Shown here in pieces: positions 1 to 6,550 of a stretch of 9,639 bases of DNA. The translations under genes and the position numbers were made by a program. The notes beneath the pieces are model-generated. The model saw only the letters and a program-made list of their open reading frames with translations. It did not search any database and was not told the origin of the DNA. Position 1 is the stretch's first letter. Each line of letters opens with the position of its first letter. The stretch is from Elioraea sp964533585 (GTDB taxonomy: Bacteria; Pseudomonadota; Alphaproteobacteria; Acetobacterales; Acetobacteraceae): assembly GCA_964533585.1 (NCBI GenBank), contig CAZHMM010000147.1, forward strand, positions 1 to 9,639. Reading direction: 5' to 3'.

Positions 1-13
1 GACTGCCGGGCGC

Positions 14-89
14 TGGTGGAGCCAAGGGGAGTCGAACCCCTGACCTCGTGAATGCCATTCACGCGCTCTCCCAACTGAGCTATGGCCCC
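14..89 (-). tRNA. tRNA-Ala (anticodon GGC), CCA end encoded
   Basis: Read on the minus strand, the 76-nt gene folds as a complete cloverleaf. The acceptor arms GGGGCCA (89-83) and TGGCTCC (24-18) pair fully, with a G3-U70 wobble, the identity element recognised by alanyl-tRNA synthetase. The D arm contains AGCTCAGTTGGGAGAGC. The anticodon stem CGTGA/TCACG encloses the loop ATGGCAT, which places GGC at positions 34-36, so it reads GCC (and GCU) alanine codons. The T arm contains GGTTCGA. The discriminator is A and the terminal CCA is encoded at 16-14. GCC is heavily used in this GC-rich genome, which fits need for this isoacceptor. The gene is divergent from aacS. I see no introns or mismatches, and the identification is essentially certain. 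Confidence 0.97.
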
Positions 90-105
90 AGCCGGCAGGG
101 CGCGG

Positions 106-134
106 ACCATACCGATTGCCCCCCCAGCCCGCAA
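106..134 (-). promoter_or_regulatory. candidate sigma70 promoter for tRNA-Ala
   Basis: On the minus strand a TTGCGG box (134-129) and a TATGGT box (111-106) are separated by exactly 17 nt. After the -10 box comes CCGCGCCC, a GC-rich discriminator of the kind found at stringently controlled stable-RNA promoters. Transcription would begin roughly 8-10 nt before the mature 5' end at 89. The -35 box matches the consensus only in its first three bases and the -10 box in four of six. The spacing and position are good, but the call is moderate to weak. Confidence 0.35.
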
Positions 135-192
135 GCCCGCGCCTCGGCTTGCCGACCCGCCCCGCGTGCCGCGAATATCGCCGCGCCCGAGC

Positions 193-199
193 GGAGGAG
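193..199 (+). promoter_or_regulatory. ribosome binding site that sets the aacS start
   Basis: GGAGGAG lies 4 nt before the ATG at 204 (6 nt if the core is GGAGG at 193-197). It is the only strong Shine-Dalgarno sequence in the upstream open frame. It argues against the earlier in-frame ATG at 48, which lies inside the tRNA-Ala gene. Confidence 0.75.
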
Positions 200-203
200 A
201 CGG

Positions 204-2156
204 ATGAGCGAAATCCTGTGGCAGCCCGATGCCGAACGCATCGCAGCCAGCAACCTGAACGCCTTCCGCCTCTGGCTCGCCACCGCCCGCGGCACCGCGC
301 TGCCCGACTTTCCCGCGCTCTGGCGCTGGTCGGTCGAGGACCTCCCCGGCTTCTGGACCGCGCTCTGGGACTTCGCCGGCATCGTCGGCGAGCGCGGCCA
401 GACCGCGCTCGAGAACCCGACCGCCATGCCGGGTGCGCGCTTCTTCCCCGACGCCCGGCTCTGCTACGCCGAAACCGTCCTGCTGCACGCCGGCGACACC
501 CCTGCCCTGATCTTCCGCGGCGAGGACGGACGACGCATCGTCTGGTCGCGCGACGAACTCCGCGCCCAGGCGGCGGGCTTCGCCGCCGGGCTCGCCCAGC
601 TCGGCCTGTTCGCCGGCGAACGCGTCGCCGCCTACCTGCCCAACATTCCCCACGCCGCCGCCGCCATGCTCGGCACCAACGCCGCCGGCGGCACCTGGTC
701 GTCGTGCAGTCCCGATTTCGGCCCCGCCGGCGTGCTCGACCGCTTCGGCCAGATCGAGCCCACCGTGCTGGTCGCCGCCGACGGCTACCACTACGGCGGC
801 AAGACCTTCCGCAACGCCGGCCGGATTCGCGAGGTGATGGCGGGCCTGCCGAGCGTGAAGCGGCTGGTGATCGTGCCCTTCATCGGCGATGCCGAGCCGT
901 TGGACATTCCGCGCGCCGTGCGCTGGGACGCGTTCTGCGTCCAGGGCGCGCCGCTCGAGTACCGGCGGCTGCCGTTCGATCACCCGCTCTACATCCTCTA
1001 CTCGTCCGGCACGACCGGGAAGCCGAAATGCATCGTGCACGGCGCCGGCGGCGTGCTGCTGAAGCACGCCTCTGAACACCTGCTGCACACCGACCTGAAG
1101 CCGAATGACCGGCTGTTCTACTTCACCACCCTCGGCTGGATGATGTGGAACTGGCAGATCTCGGGGCTGATGGCCGGTGCCTGCCTGCTGCTGTTCGACG
1201 GCAACCCCTTCCACCCCTCGCCGGCCGCGCTGTTCGACATCGCCGAACAGGAACGCATGACGATCTTCGGTACCTCTGCCAAATACATCGACGGCATCGC
1301 CAAGGCCGGGCTGAAGCCGCGCGAGACGCACGATCTCGCCGCGCTGCGCGCGATGCTCTCGACCGGCAGCCCGCTCGCGCCGGAGAGCTTCGACTACGTC
1401 TATCGCGACGTGAAGAGCGACCTCGGCCTCTACTCGATCTCCGGCGGCACCGACATCGTCGGCTGCTTCGCGCTCGGCAATCCGGTCGCCCCTGTGCGGC
1501 GCGGCGAGCTCTCGACGCGCGCCCTCGGCTGCGCGGTCGAGGTGTTCGACGAGCGCGGCAGTCCGGTACGCGGGCAGAAGGGCGAGCTGGTCTGCACCAG
1601 GCCCTTCCCGTCGATGCCGGTGATGTTCTGGAACGATCCCGATGGTGCACGCTACCGCGCCGCCTATTTCGAGCGCTTCCCCGGCGTGTGGCACCACGGC
1701 GACTGGTGCGAGCTGATCGAGCACGCGGACGGCACGGCCGGGCTCGTGATCACCGGCCGCTCGGATGCGGTGCTGAACCCGGGCGGGGTGCGGATCGGCA
1801 CCGCCGAGATCTACCGCCAGGTCGAGACCCTGCCCGAGATCCAGGAGGCGCTGGTGATCGGCCAGGACTGGGACAACGACGTGCGCGTCGTGCTGTTCGT
1901 GCGCATGCGGGAGGGGCGCACGCTCGACGACGACCTGCGCAACCGGATCCGCCGCACCATCCGCGAGAACGCCTCGCCGCGCCACGTGCCGGCCAAGATC
2001 ATCGCCGTCGCCGACATCCCGCGTACGCGCTCGGGCAAGATCACCGAGCTCGCGGTGCGTGACGTCGTGCACGGACGGCCGGTGAAGAACGTCGAGGCGC
2101 TGGCCAACCCGGAGGCGCTGGACCTCTATCGGGGCCTGCCGGAGCTTGCGCAGTAG
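204..2156 (+). CDS. aacS: acetoacetate-CoA ligase
   Basis: This 650-aa AMP-forming ligase (ANL superfamily, EC 6.2.1.16) converts acetoacetate, ATP and CoA to acetoacetyl-CoA in the cytosol. It feeds ketone bodies and poly-3-hydroxybutyrate breakdown products into central metabolism. An acetyl-CoA-synthetase-like N-terminal cap around FWTALWDFAGIVGE (about residues 49-62) precedes the adenylation core. The P-loop is YSSGTTGKPK (266-275), followed by CIVHGAGGVLLKH, characteristic of AacS. SGGTDIVGCF supplies the A5-type motif, D500 in HHGDW binds ribose, and the hinge motif is TGRSDAVLNPGG (from 517). The catalytic Lys of motif A10 is K612 in RSGKITE. Length matches the usual 650-660 aa. The ATG at 204 is chosen for its GGAGGAG site; the frame is open back to 48, but that overlaps the tRNA. 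The 3' end overlaps the selD fusion by 11 nt. Acetoacetate specificity rests on overall family resemblance. Confidence 0.93.
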   Translation: MSEILWQPDAERIAASNLNAFRLWLATARGTALPDFPALWRWSVEDLPGFWTALWDFAGIVGERGQTALENPTAMPGARFFPDARLCYAETVLLHAGDTPALIFRGEDGRRIVWSRDELRAQAAGFAAGLAQLGLFAGERVAAYLPNIPHAAAAMLGTNAAGGTWSSCSPDFGPAGVLDRFGQIEPTVLVAADGYHYGGKTFRNAGRIREVMAGLPSVKRLVIVPFIGDAEPLDIPRAVRWDAFCVQGAPLEYRRLPFDHPLYILYSSGTTGKPKCIVHGAGGVLLKHASEHLLHTDLKPNDRLFYFTTLGWMMWNWQISGLMAGACLLLFDGNPFHPSPAALFDIAEQERMTIFGTSAKYIDGIAKAGLKPRETHDLAALRAMLSTGSPLAPESFDYVYRDVKSDLGLYSISGGTDIVGCFALGNPVAPVRRGELSTRALGCAVEVFDERGSPVRGQKGELVCTRPFPSMPVMFWNDPDGARYRAAYFERFPGVWHHGDWCELIEHADGTAGLVITGRSDAVLNPGGVRIGTAEIYRQVETLPEIQEALVIGQDWDNDVRVVLFVRMREGRTLDDDLRNRIRRTIRENASPRHVPAKIIAVADIPRTRSGKITELAVRDVVHGRPVKNVEALANPEALDLYRGLPELAQ

Positions 2157-4437
2157 CGCCGCGCGCGCGGGCGAGTCCCCCGTCGTCAAGGACGTGGTGC
2201 TGGTCGGCGCCGGCCACGCGCATGTGCAGGTGCTGCGCCGGTTCGGGATGCGCCCGCTGCCCGGCGTCCGGCTGACGCTGATCAGCCGAGAGCTGCACAC
2301 GCCCTATTCCGGCATGCTGCCCGGGCTGATCGCCGGCCATTACGGGTTCGACGAGGCGCATATCGACACCGCGCCGCTGGCCCAATTCGCCGGCGCGCGG
2401 CTCTACGGCGACGAGGTGATCGGGCTCGATCTCGCGCGCCGGCTGGTGCTCTGCCGGCAGCGCCCGCCGGTGCCCTACGACATCCTCTCGCTCGACATCG
2501 GCTCGCGGCCGAACACCGGCGCGGTGCCGGGCGCGGCCGAGCATGCGATCCCGGTCAAGCCGATCGACGGCTTCCTCGCCCGCTTCGATGTGCTGCGCGC
2601 GCGGGTGCTTGGCGGGCAGTCGCGCCGCGTGCTGGTGGTCGGTGGCGGCGCCGGCGGGGTCGAGCTGTTGCTCGCGCTTGAGCACCGGCTGCGCCGCGAC
2701 CTCGCGGCCGCCGGCGGCGATCCGCACGCGCTCGGCTTCGCTCTCGTCGCCGGCGCAACAGGGCTGCTGCCCGGTTTTCCGCGCGCGTTCCGCGAGCGGT
2801 TCGTTGCCCTTCTCGCGCAGCGTGGCATCGCCCTGCACACGGGCGCGCGCGTGCGCGCGGTCGAAGCCGGCGCGGTGCTGCTCGACGGCGAGCGCGGCCG
2901 CATCGGCGCCGACGAGATTCTTTGGACCACCGAGGCCGCGCCGGCCGGCTGGCTGGCGGAGACCGACCTCGCGCTCGACGCGCAGGGCTTCATCCGCGTG
3001 GACGCGACGCTGCGCGCGCTCGGCCGCGACGACGTCTTCGCCGCCGGCGACACCATCGCCTTCGAGCCGCGACCGATTCCGCGCTCGGGCGTCTATTCGG
3101 TGCGCGCCGGGCCGGTGCTGGCGGCGAACATCCGCGCCACACTGACCGGCAGGGGGCTGCGTCCGTATCGCCCGCAATCCGACGCGCTCTACATCGTCTC
3201 GACCGGCGCGCGGCACGCGGTCGCCACGCGCAATGGGCTCACCCTCGCCGGCGGCTGGGTGTGGCGCTGGAAGGACTGGATCGACCGACGCTTCATGCGC
3301 CGCTTCAACGAGCCGCCTCCCATGCCCGTGCCGGCGCCGCCGACCCTGCGGCTCGCCGATCGTGACGCCGAGCGCGCCCTCGCAGCTGCCCTGATGCGCT
3401 GCGGCGGCTGCGGCGCCAAGCTCGGTGCCACCACGCTCGCGCGCGTGCTTGGCGGACTTGCCCCGGCACCGAACCCGGACGTGGTCGTCGGGCTCGAAAC
3501 GCCGGACGACGCGGCGGTGGTGGCGACCGGCGGGAAGCTGCTCGCCGTGCACACGGTCGATCACTTCCGGGCCATGATCGACGATCCGTGGCGCTTCGGC
3601 ATGATCACCGCCAACCACGCGCTCGGCGACATCCACGCGATGGGCGCAAGGCCCCATACCGCGCTTGCGATCGCGACCGTTCCCTTCGGGATCGAGGCGA
3701 AGATCGAGGCCGATCTCGCGGCGATGCTGGCGGGCGCGAACGCGGCGCTGCGCGCGGCCGGCTGCGCGCTGATCGGCGGACACACCGGCGAGGGCGCGGA
3801 GCTCGCGCTCGGCTTCGCGGTCGAGGGACGCATCGCACCCGAGGCGCTGATGCGCAAGGGCGGACTCGTGCCGGGCGATGCGCTGGTGCTGACCAAGCCG
3901 ATCGGCACCGGCGTGGTGCTCGCGGGCCATATGCGCGGGCTTGCGCGCGCGCGCTGGCTCGAAGCGGCGCTGGCGGCGATGTGCGTGCCGAGCGGCGCCG
4001 CCGCGGCGATCCTCGCCGCGCATGGCGCGCGCGGCATGACCGACATCACCGGCTTCGGCCTGATCGGCCATCTGGTCGAGATGACCCGCGCGAGCGGTGT
4101 GGCGGCGACGCTGACGCCCGACCGCATCCCCGTGCTTCCAGGCGCGCGCGAACTCACGGCGCGCGGCGTCGCTTCGTCGTTGCAGCCAGAGAATCTGCGG
4201 CTGCGCGAAGCCGTGCGCGATCCCGCCCGCGCCGAGACGCTGCCGCTCTTTCCGCTGCTGTTCGACCCGCAGACCGCCGGCGGGCTGCTCGCCGGCGTGC
4301 CGCCCGAGCGCGCCGGACCCTGCGTCGCCGCGCTGCGCGAGGCCGGCTATGCGACAGCGGAGGTGATCGGCACGGTCGCGCCGCGATTGGACGGCTTGCC
4401 GCCGATCACGCTGCGTGCCGCTGCCGATCCGGCCTGA
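2146..4437 (+). CDS. selD: FAD/NAD(P) oxidoreductase-selenide, water dikinase (SelD) fusion
   Basis: This two-domain protein is up to 763 aa. Residues 17 to about 400 form a pyridine nucleotide-disulfide oxidoreductase/NDH-2-like module, with an FAD Rossmann motif VGAGHAHV (20-27) and an NAD(P) motif VGGGAGGVE (165-173). Residues about 410-763 are a full-length SelD (EC 2.7.9.3), which makes selenophosphate from selenide and ATP. It has the nucleophile C422 and K425 in CGGCGAK (E. coli Cys17/Lys20), encoded by TGC rather than a Sec codon, metal-binding aspartates in DDAA (454-455), D495 in GDIHAMG and D633 in TDITGFG. The architecture is a known one (TIGR03169, 'Nterm_to_SelD'); the oxidoreductase is thought to help supply reduced selenium, but this is not established. 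The start is uncertain: TTG at 2146 overlaps aacS, while GTG at 2194 or 2197 would begin right at the first beta strand. None has a well-spaced ribosome site. Overlap implies co-transcription with aacS. No selA, selB, selC or mnmH is visible in the window. Confidence 0.92.
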   Translation: MRSSAARAGESPVVKDVVLVGAGHAHVQVLRRFGMRPLPGVRLTLISRELHTPYSGMLPGLIAGHYGFDEAHIDTAPLAQFAGARLYGDEVIGLDLARRLVLCRQRPPVPYDILSLDIGSRPNTGAVPGAAEHAIPVKPIDGFLARFDVLRARVLGGQSRRVLVVGGGAGGVELLLALEHRLRRDLAAAGGDPHALGFALVAGATGLLPGFPRAFRERFVALLAQRGIALHTGARVRAVEAGAVLLDGERGRIGADEILWTTEAAPAGWLAETDLALDAQGFIRVDATLRALGRDDVFAAGDTIAFEPRPIPRSGVYSVRAGPVLAANIRATLTGRGLRPYRPQSDALYIVSTGARHAVATRNGLTLAGGWVWRWKDWIDRRFMRRFNEPPPMPVPAPPTLRLADRDAERALAAALMRCGGCGAKLGATTLARVLGGLAPAPNPDVVVGLETPDDAAVVATGGKLLAVHTVDHFRAMIDDPWRFGMITANHALGDIHAMGARPHTALAIATVPFGIEAKIEADLAAMLAGANAALRAAGCALIGGHTGEGAELALGFAVEGRIAPEALMRKGGLVPGDALVLTKPIGTGVVLAGHMRGLARARWLEAALAAMCVPSGAAAAILAAHGARGMTDITGFGLIGHLVEMTRASGVAATLTPDRIPVLPGARELTARGVASSLQPENLRLREAVRDPARAETLPLFPLLFDPQTAGGLLAGVPPERAGPCVAALREAGYATAEVIGTVAPRLDGLPPITLRAAADPA

Positions 4438-4443
4438 CGCCGT

Positions 4444-5040
4444 TCAGCCGAACAGCTTCGCCGCCACCTCGGCGACGCGCCGGCCCTGGAACCGCGCCAC
4501 CGCGAGTTCCTGCGGCAGCGGCTGGCGCTCGCCCTTGGGTCCGGCGATCGTGCCCGCGCCGTAGGGGCTGCCGCCCTTCAGCACCGAGAGGTCGGCAAGC
4601 TCCGGCGCGCCGTAGCCGGGCGGCACATACACCATGCCGTGGTGCAGCAGCGTCACCATCAGCGACAGGATGGTGCTCTCGTTGCCGCCGCCGGCCCCGG
4701 TGGCCGTGAAGACCGAGCCCACCTTGCCGAACAGCTTGCCCTGGTACCAGAGCCCGCCGGTCTGATCGAGGAAGTTGCGCATCTGCGCGGCCGCATTGCC
4801 GAACCGCGTCGGCGCGCCGAACACGATCGCATCGTAGTCCGGCAGTTCCTCGACGGTGGCGATCGGCGCGGCCTGGTCGAGCTTCGCGCCGGCTGCCTTG
4901 GCCACTTCCGCCGGCATGAGCTCGGGCACGCGCTTGATCGTCACCGTGGCGCCGGCCTCCCGGGCGCCGTCTGCGACCGCCTTGGCCAGCGTCTCGACGT
5001 GGCCGTACATCGAATAATAGAGGATGAGCACCTTCGCCAT
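4444..5040 (-). CDS. wrbA: NAD(P)H:quinone oxidoreductase, WrbA flavodoxin-like
   Basis: This is a 198-aa cytosolic, FMN-binding WrbA (type IV NAD(P)H:quinone oxidoreductase, EC 1.6.5.2 class). It reduces quinones by two electrons and so avoids semiquinone radicals. The protein begins MAKVLILYYSMYGHVE, with the FMN phosphate loop at about residues 10-15. The motif PTRFGN (77-82) precedes QMRNFLDQTGGLW, then TATGAGGGNE and HHGMVYVPPGY, all WrbA signatures. Length equals E. coli WrbA. The ATG is chosen because AAGGGGAG (5054-5047) lies 6 nt upstream and homologues start here; the open frame continues much further without similarity to anything. The gene converges on selD with 6 bp between stop codons and diverges from the M20 hydrolase. 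I see no truncation. Its physiological substrate here is unknown. Confidence 0.93.
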   Translation of the reverse strand: MAKVLILYYSMYGHVETLAKAVADGAREAGATVTIKRVPELMPAEVAKAAGAKLDQAAPIATVEELPDYDAIVFGAPTRFGNAAAQMRNFLDQTGGLWYQGKLFGKVGSVFTATGAGGGNESTILSLMVTLLHHGMVYVPPGYGAPELADLSVLKGGSPYGAGTIAGPKGERQPLPQELAVARFQGRRVAEVAAKLFG

Positions 5041-5208
5041 GATTCGCTCCCCTTGCGTGTCTGGCGCCTCTCTGCCGAATGCGCCGCGCGGCGTCCAGTC
5101 GGCCGACGCGATGGCGCGGATCGGCGCGGCCGATGGAGCCGGCCCGGTTGGCAAGGCCCGGGCCATGGTGCACGGTCGGCGCGGCACATGGCATGCGGAG
5201 AACGGCTG
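5041..5208. other. divergent intergenic region between wrbA and the M20 hydrolase
   Basis: This 168-bp spacer must hold the promoters of two genes reading outward. It contains the wrbA ribosome site (5047-5054) and the GGAG of the hydrolase gene (5197-5200). Two perfect 10-bp palindromes are present, GCCGCGCGGC (5083-5092) and GGCCCGGGCC (5155-5164). Both are pure G/C and so likely by chance in this DNA, though an operator cannot be excluded. A TTGGCA at 5148-5153 resembles a plus-strand -35 box, but no acceptable -10 box follows at the right distance. I cannot assign a promoter with confidence. Confidence 0.3.
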
Positions 5209-6480
5209 ATGGCGGAGGGCGGCACGGCGCCGAACGCGGTCGCGGCGGTGAGCGAGGGGCGGCTGTGGGACCGGCTGATGGCGATGGCGCGGATCGGCGG
5301 GTTCACCAGCGAGGAGGGGCATGAGGGGGTGAACCGCCCGTGCCTCTCGCCGCTCGATCGCGAGGCGCGGCGGCTGCTGATCGGCTGGGCCGAGGCGGCC
5401 GGTGCGTCCGTCGCGGTCGATCCCGCGGCCAATCTGTTCCTGCGCTGGGAGGGGGCCGACCCGTCGCTGCCGCCGGTGCTGACCGGCAGCCACATGGACA
5501 GCCAGCCGCAGGGCGGGCGGTTCGACGGCATCTACGGCGTGCTGGCCGGGCTCGAGGTGATCGAGGCGCTGTCGGCGGCCGGTGTGCGGCCGAAGCGCGC
5601 CATCGAGGTGGTGGCCTGGACCAACGAGGAGGGCGGCCGTTTCGCCCCCGGCTGCACCGGCTCGATGAGCTTCACCGGGTTCCAGCCGATGAGCGCCTTC
5701 GACGACATCACCGATGCCGACGGCGTCCGCTACGCCGATGCGCTGGCCGAACAGCACGCCGAGGAGGCCGCACTGCCGCGCCGAGCGCTCGGCTACGTGC
5801 CGCATGCCTATGTCGAGGCGCATATCGAGCAGGGCCCGCTGCTGGAGGCGGAGGCCAAGGACATCGGCGTGGTCACGGGCATCCAGGGCAGCCGCTGGTT
5901 CACCGTCACGGTGGAGGGCCGGACGGATCATGCCGGCACGACACCGTTGTCACTCCGTAAGGATGCCGTGCAGGACGCGGTGCGTGCGATCACCGCGCTG
6001 AATGCGCTGATGCACGATCCGACCGACGTGCTGCGCTTCACGGTCGCCTCGATCAGGGTCGAGCCGGACACCTCGAACAGCGTGGCGCGCAAGGTGGTGT
6101 TCACGATCGATTTCCGCCATCCCGACGAGGCGGTGGTGCGCGCGCGCGGCGATGCGATCGCCGGCGTGGTGCAGGCGGCGATGCGGTCGTGCACGGCACG
6201 CGTGCATGAGCGGTTCACGGCGATGCCGGTCGATTTCGGGCCGACGGTGCCGGAGGCGGTGGCGCGCGCCGCGGCGGCGCAGGGCATGGCGGCGCTTCGG
6301 CTGCCCTCAGGCGCGTTCCACGACGCGCAGTTCCTGGTGCCGGTGTGTCCGACCGGGATGATCTTCATCCCCTGCCGCGCGGGCGTGAGCCATCACCCGA
6401 GCGAGTATTCCGAGCCGCGCGCCTGCGCCAACGGCGTGCGGGTGTTGACGCAGGCCCTGTTGGAGCTCGCCAACGGATAA
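5209..6480 (+). CDS. M20-family Zn-dependent amidohydrolase (N-carbamoyl-L-amino acid/allantoate hydrolase type)
   Basis: This 423-aa binuclear metal hydrolase belongs to the hydantoinase/carbamoylase family. Members cleave N-carbamoyl amino acids, N-carbamoyl-beta-alanine or allantoate, releasing ammonia and CO2. Expected metal ligands are visible: H95 in GSHMDSQPQGG, D106 in RFDGIYG, E141 in TNEEGGRF (E140 the likely catalytic base), H205 in AHIEQGP and H395 in GVSHHPSE. SGAFHDAQF supplies the late substrate-binding segment. Length is typical (410-430 aa). The ATG at 5209 follows GGAG by 8 nt; an in-frame ATG at 5188 would add seven residues but precedes that site. No hydantoinase, allantoinase or pyrimidine-degradation gene is nearby, so the substrate cannot be chosen from context. 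It is separated from the next genes by a hairpin. Family is certain, exact substrate is not. Confidence 0.88.
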   Translation: MAEGGTAPNAVAAVSEGRLWDRLMAMARIGGFTSEEGHEGVNRPCLSPLDREARRLLIGWAEAAGASVAVDPAANLFLRWEGADPSLPPVLTGSHMDSQPQGGRFDGIYGVLAGLEVIEALSAAGVRPKRAIEVVAWTNEEGGRFAPGCTGSMSFTGFQPMSAFDDITDADGVRYADALAEQHAEEAALPRRALGYVPHAYVEAHIEQGPLLEAEAKDIGVVTGIQGSRWFTVTVEGRTDHAGTTPLSLRKDAVQDAVRAITALNALMHDPTDVLRFTVASIRVEPDTSNSVARKVVFTIDFRHPDEAVVRARGDAIAGVVQAAMRSCTARVHERFTAMPVDFGPTVPEAVARAAAAQGMAALRLPSGAFHDAQFLVPVCPTGMIFIPCRAGVSHHPSEYSEPRACANGVRVLTQALLELANG

Positions 6481-6493
6481 GATGCAGGGGGGT

Positions 6494-6520
6494 GTGGGGG
6501 GACCAGCGTGGTCCCCCCAC
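6494..6520. terminator. perfect 12-bp inverted repeat, probable bidirectional terminator
   Basis: The arms GTGGGGGGACCA (6494-6505) and TGGTCCCCCCAC (6509-6520) are exact reverse complements around a GCG loop. The repeat lies in the 70-bp gap between two convergent genes, ending 14 nt after the hydrolase stop and 31 nt before the tctC stop, so it could end transcription from both sides. Neither side carries a proper U tract; the plus side continues TCCTTTCCCC. It may therefore act as a weak intrinsic terminator, an mRNA 3'-end stabiliser, or a dispersed palindromic element of this genome. Confidence 0.65.
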
Positions 6521-6550
6521 TCCTTTCCCCCAGACCCCAATCCCGACGAA

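Noticed and set aside
48..203. Upstream in-frame ATG for aacS at 48
   Set aside because: It lies inside tRNA-Ala and has no ribosome site; the ATG at 204 has GGAGGAG and gives the family's normal N terminus and length.
3401..3425. Possible selenocysteine (TGA) at the SelD catalytic position
   Set aside because: The codon at residue 422 is TGC, so the enzyme uses ordinary cysteine. No SECIS search is warranted here.
2041..4071. Minus-strand open frame of 676 codons antisense to selD
   Set aside because: Its composition is Arg, His, Ala and Gly rich with no recognisable domain, and the plus-strand frame encodes two complete known domains. Long antisense frames are expected at this GC content.
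5083..5164. Two 10-bp G/C palindromes in the wrbA/hydrolase spacer as operators
   Set aside because: They are different from each other, consist only of G and C, and are expected by chance in such DNA. They are recorded in the intergenic entry but not claimed as regulator sites.
4639..5208. Upstream extension of the M20 hydrolase frame
   Set aside because: This part is antisense to wrbA and lacks the composition of a real protein; a ribosome site at 5197-5200 supports the ATG at 5209.
5041..5931. Upstream extension of the wrbA frame to 5931
   Set aside because: The extension runs antisense into the M20 hydrolase, shows no similarity to any family I know, and would bypass the strong ribosome site before the ATG at 5040.
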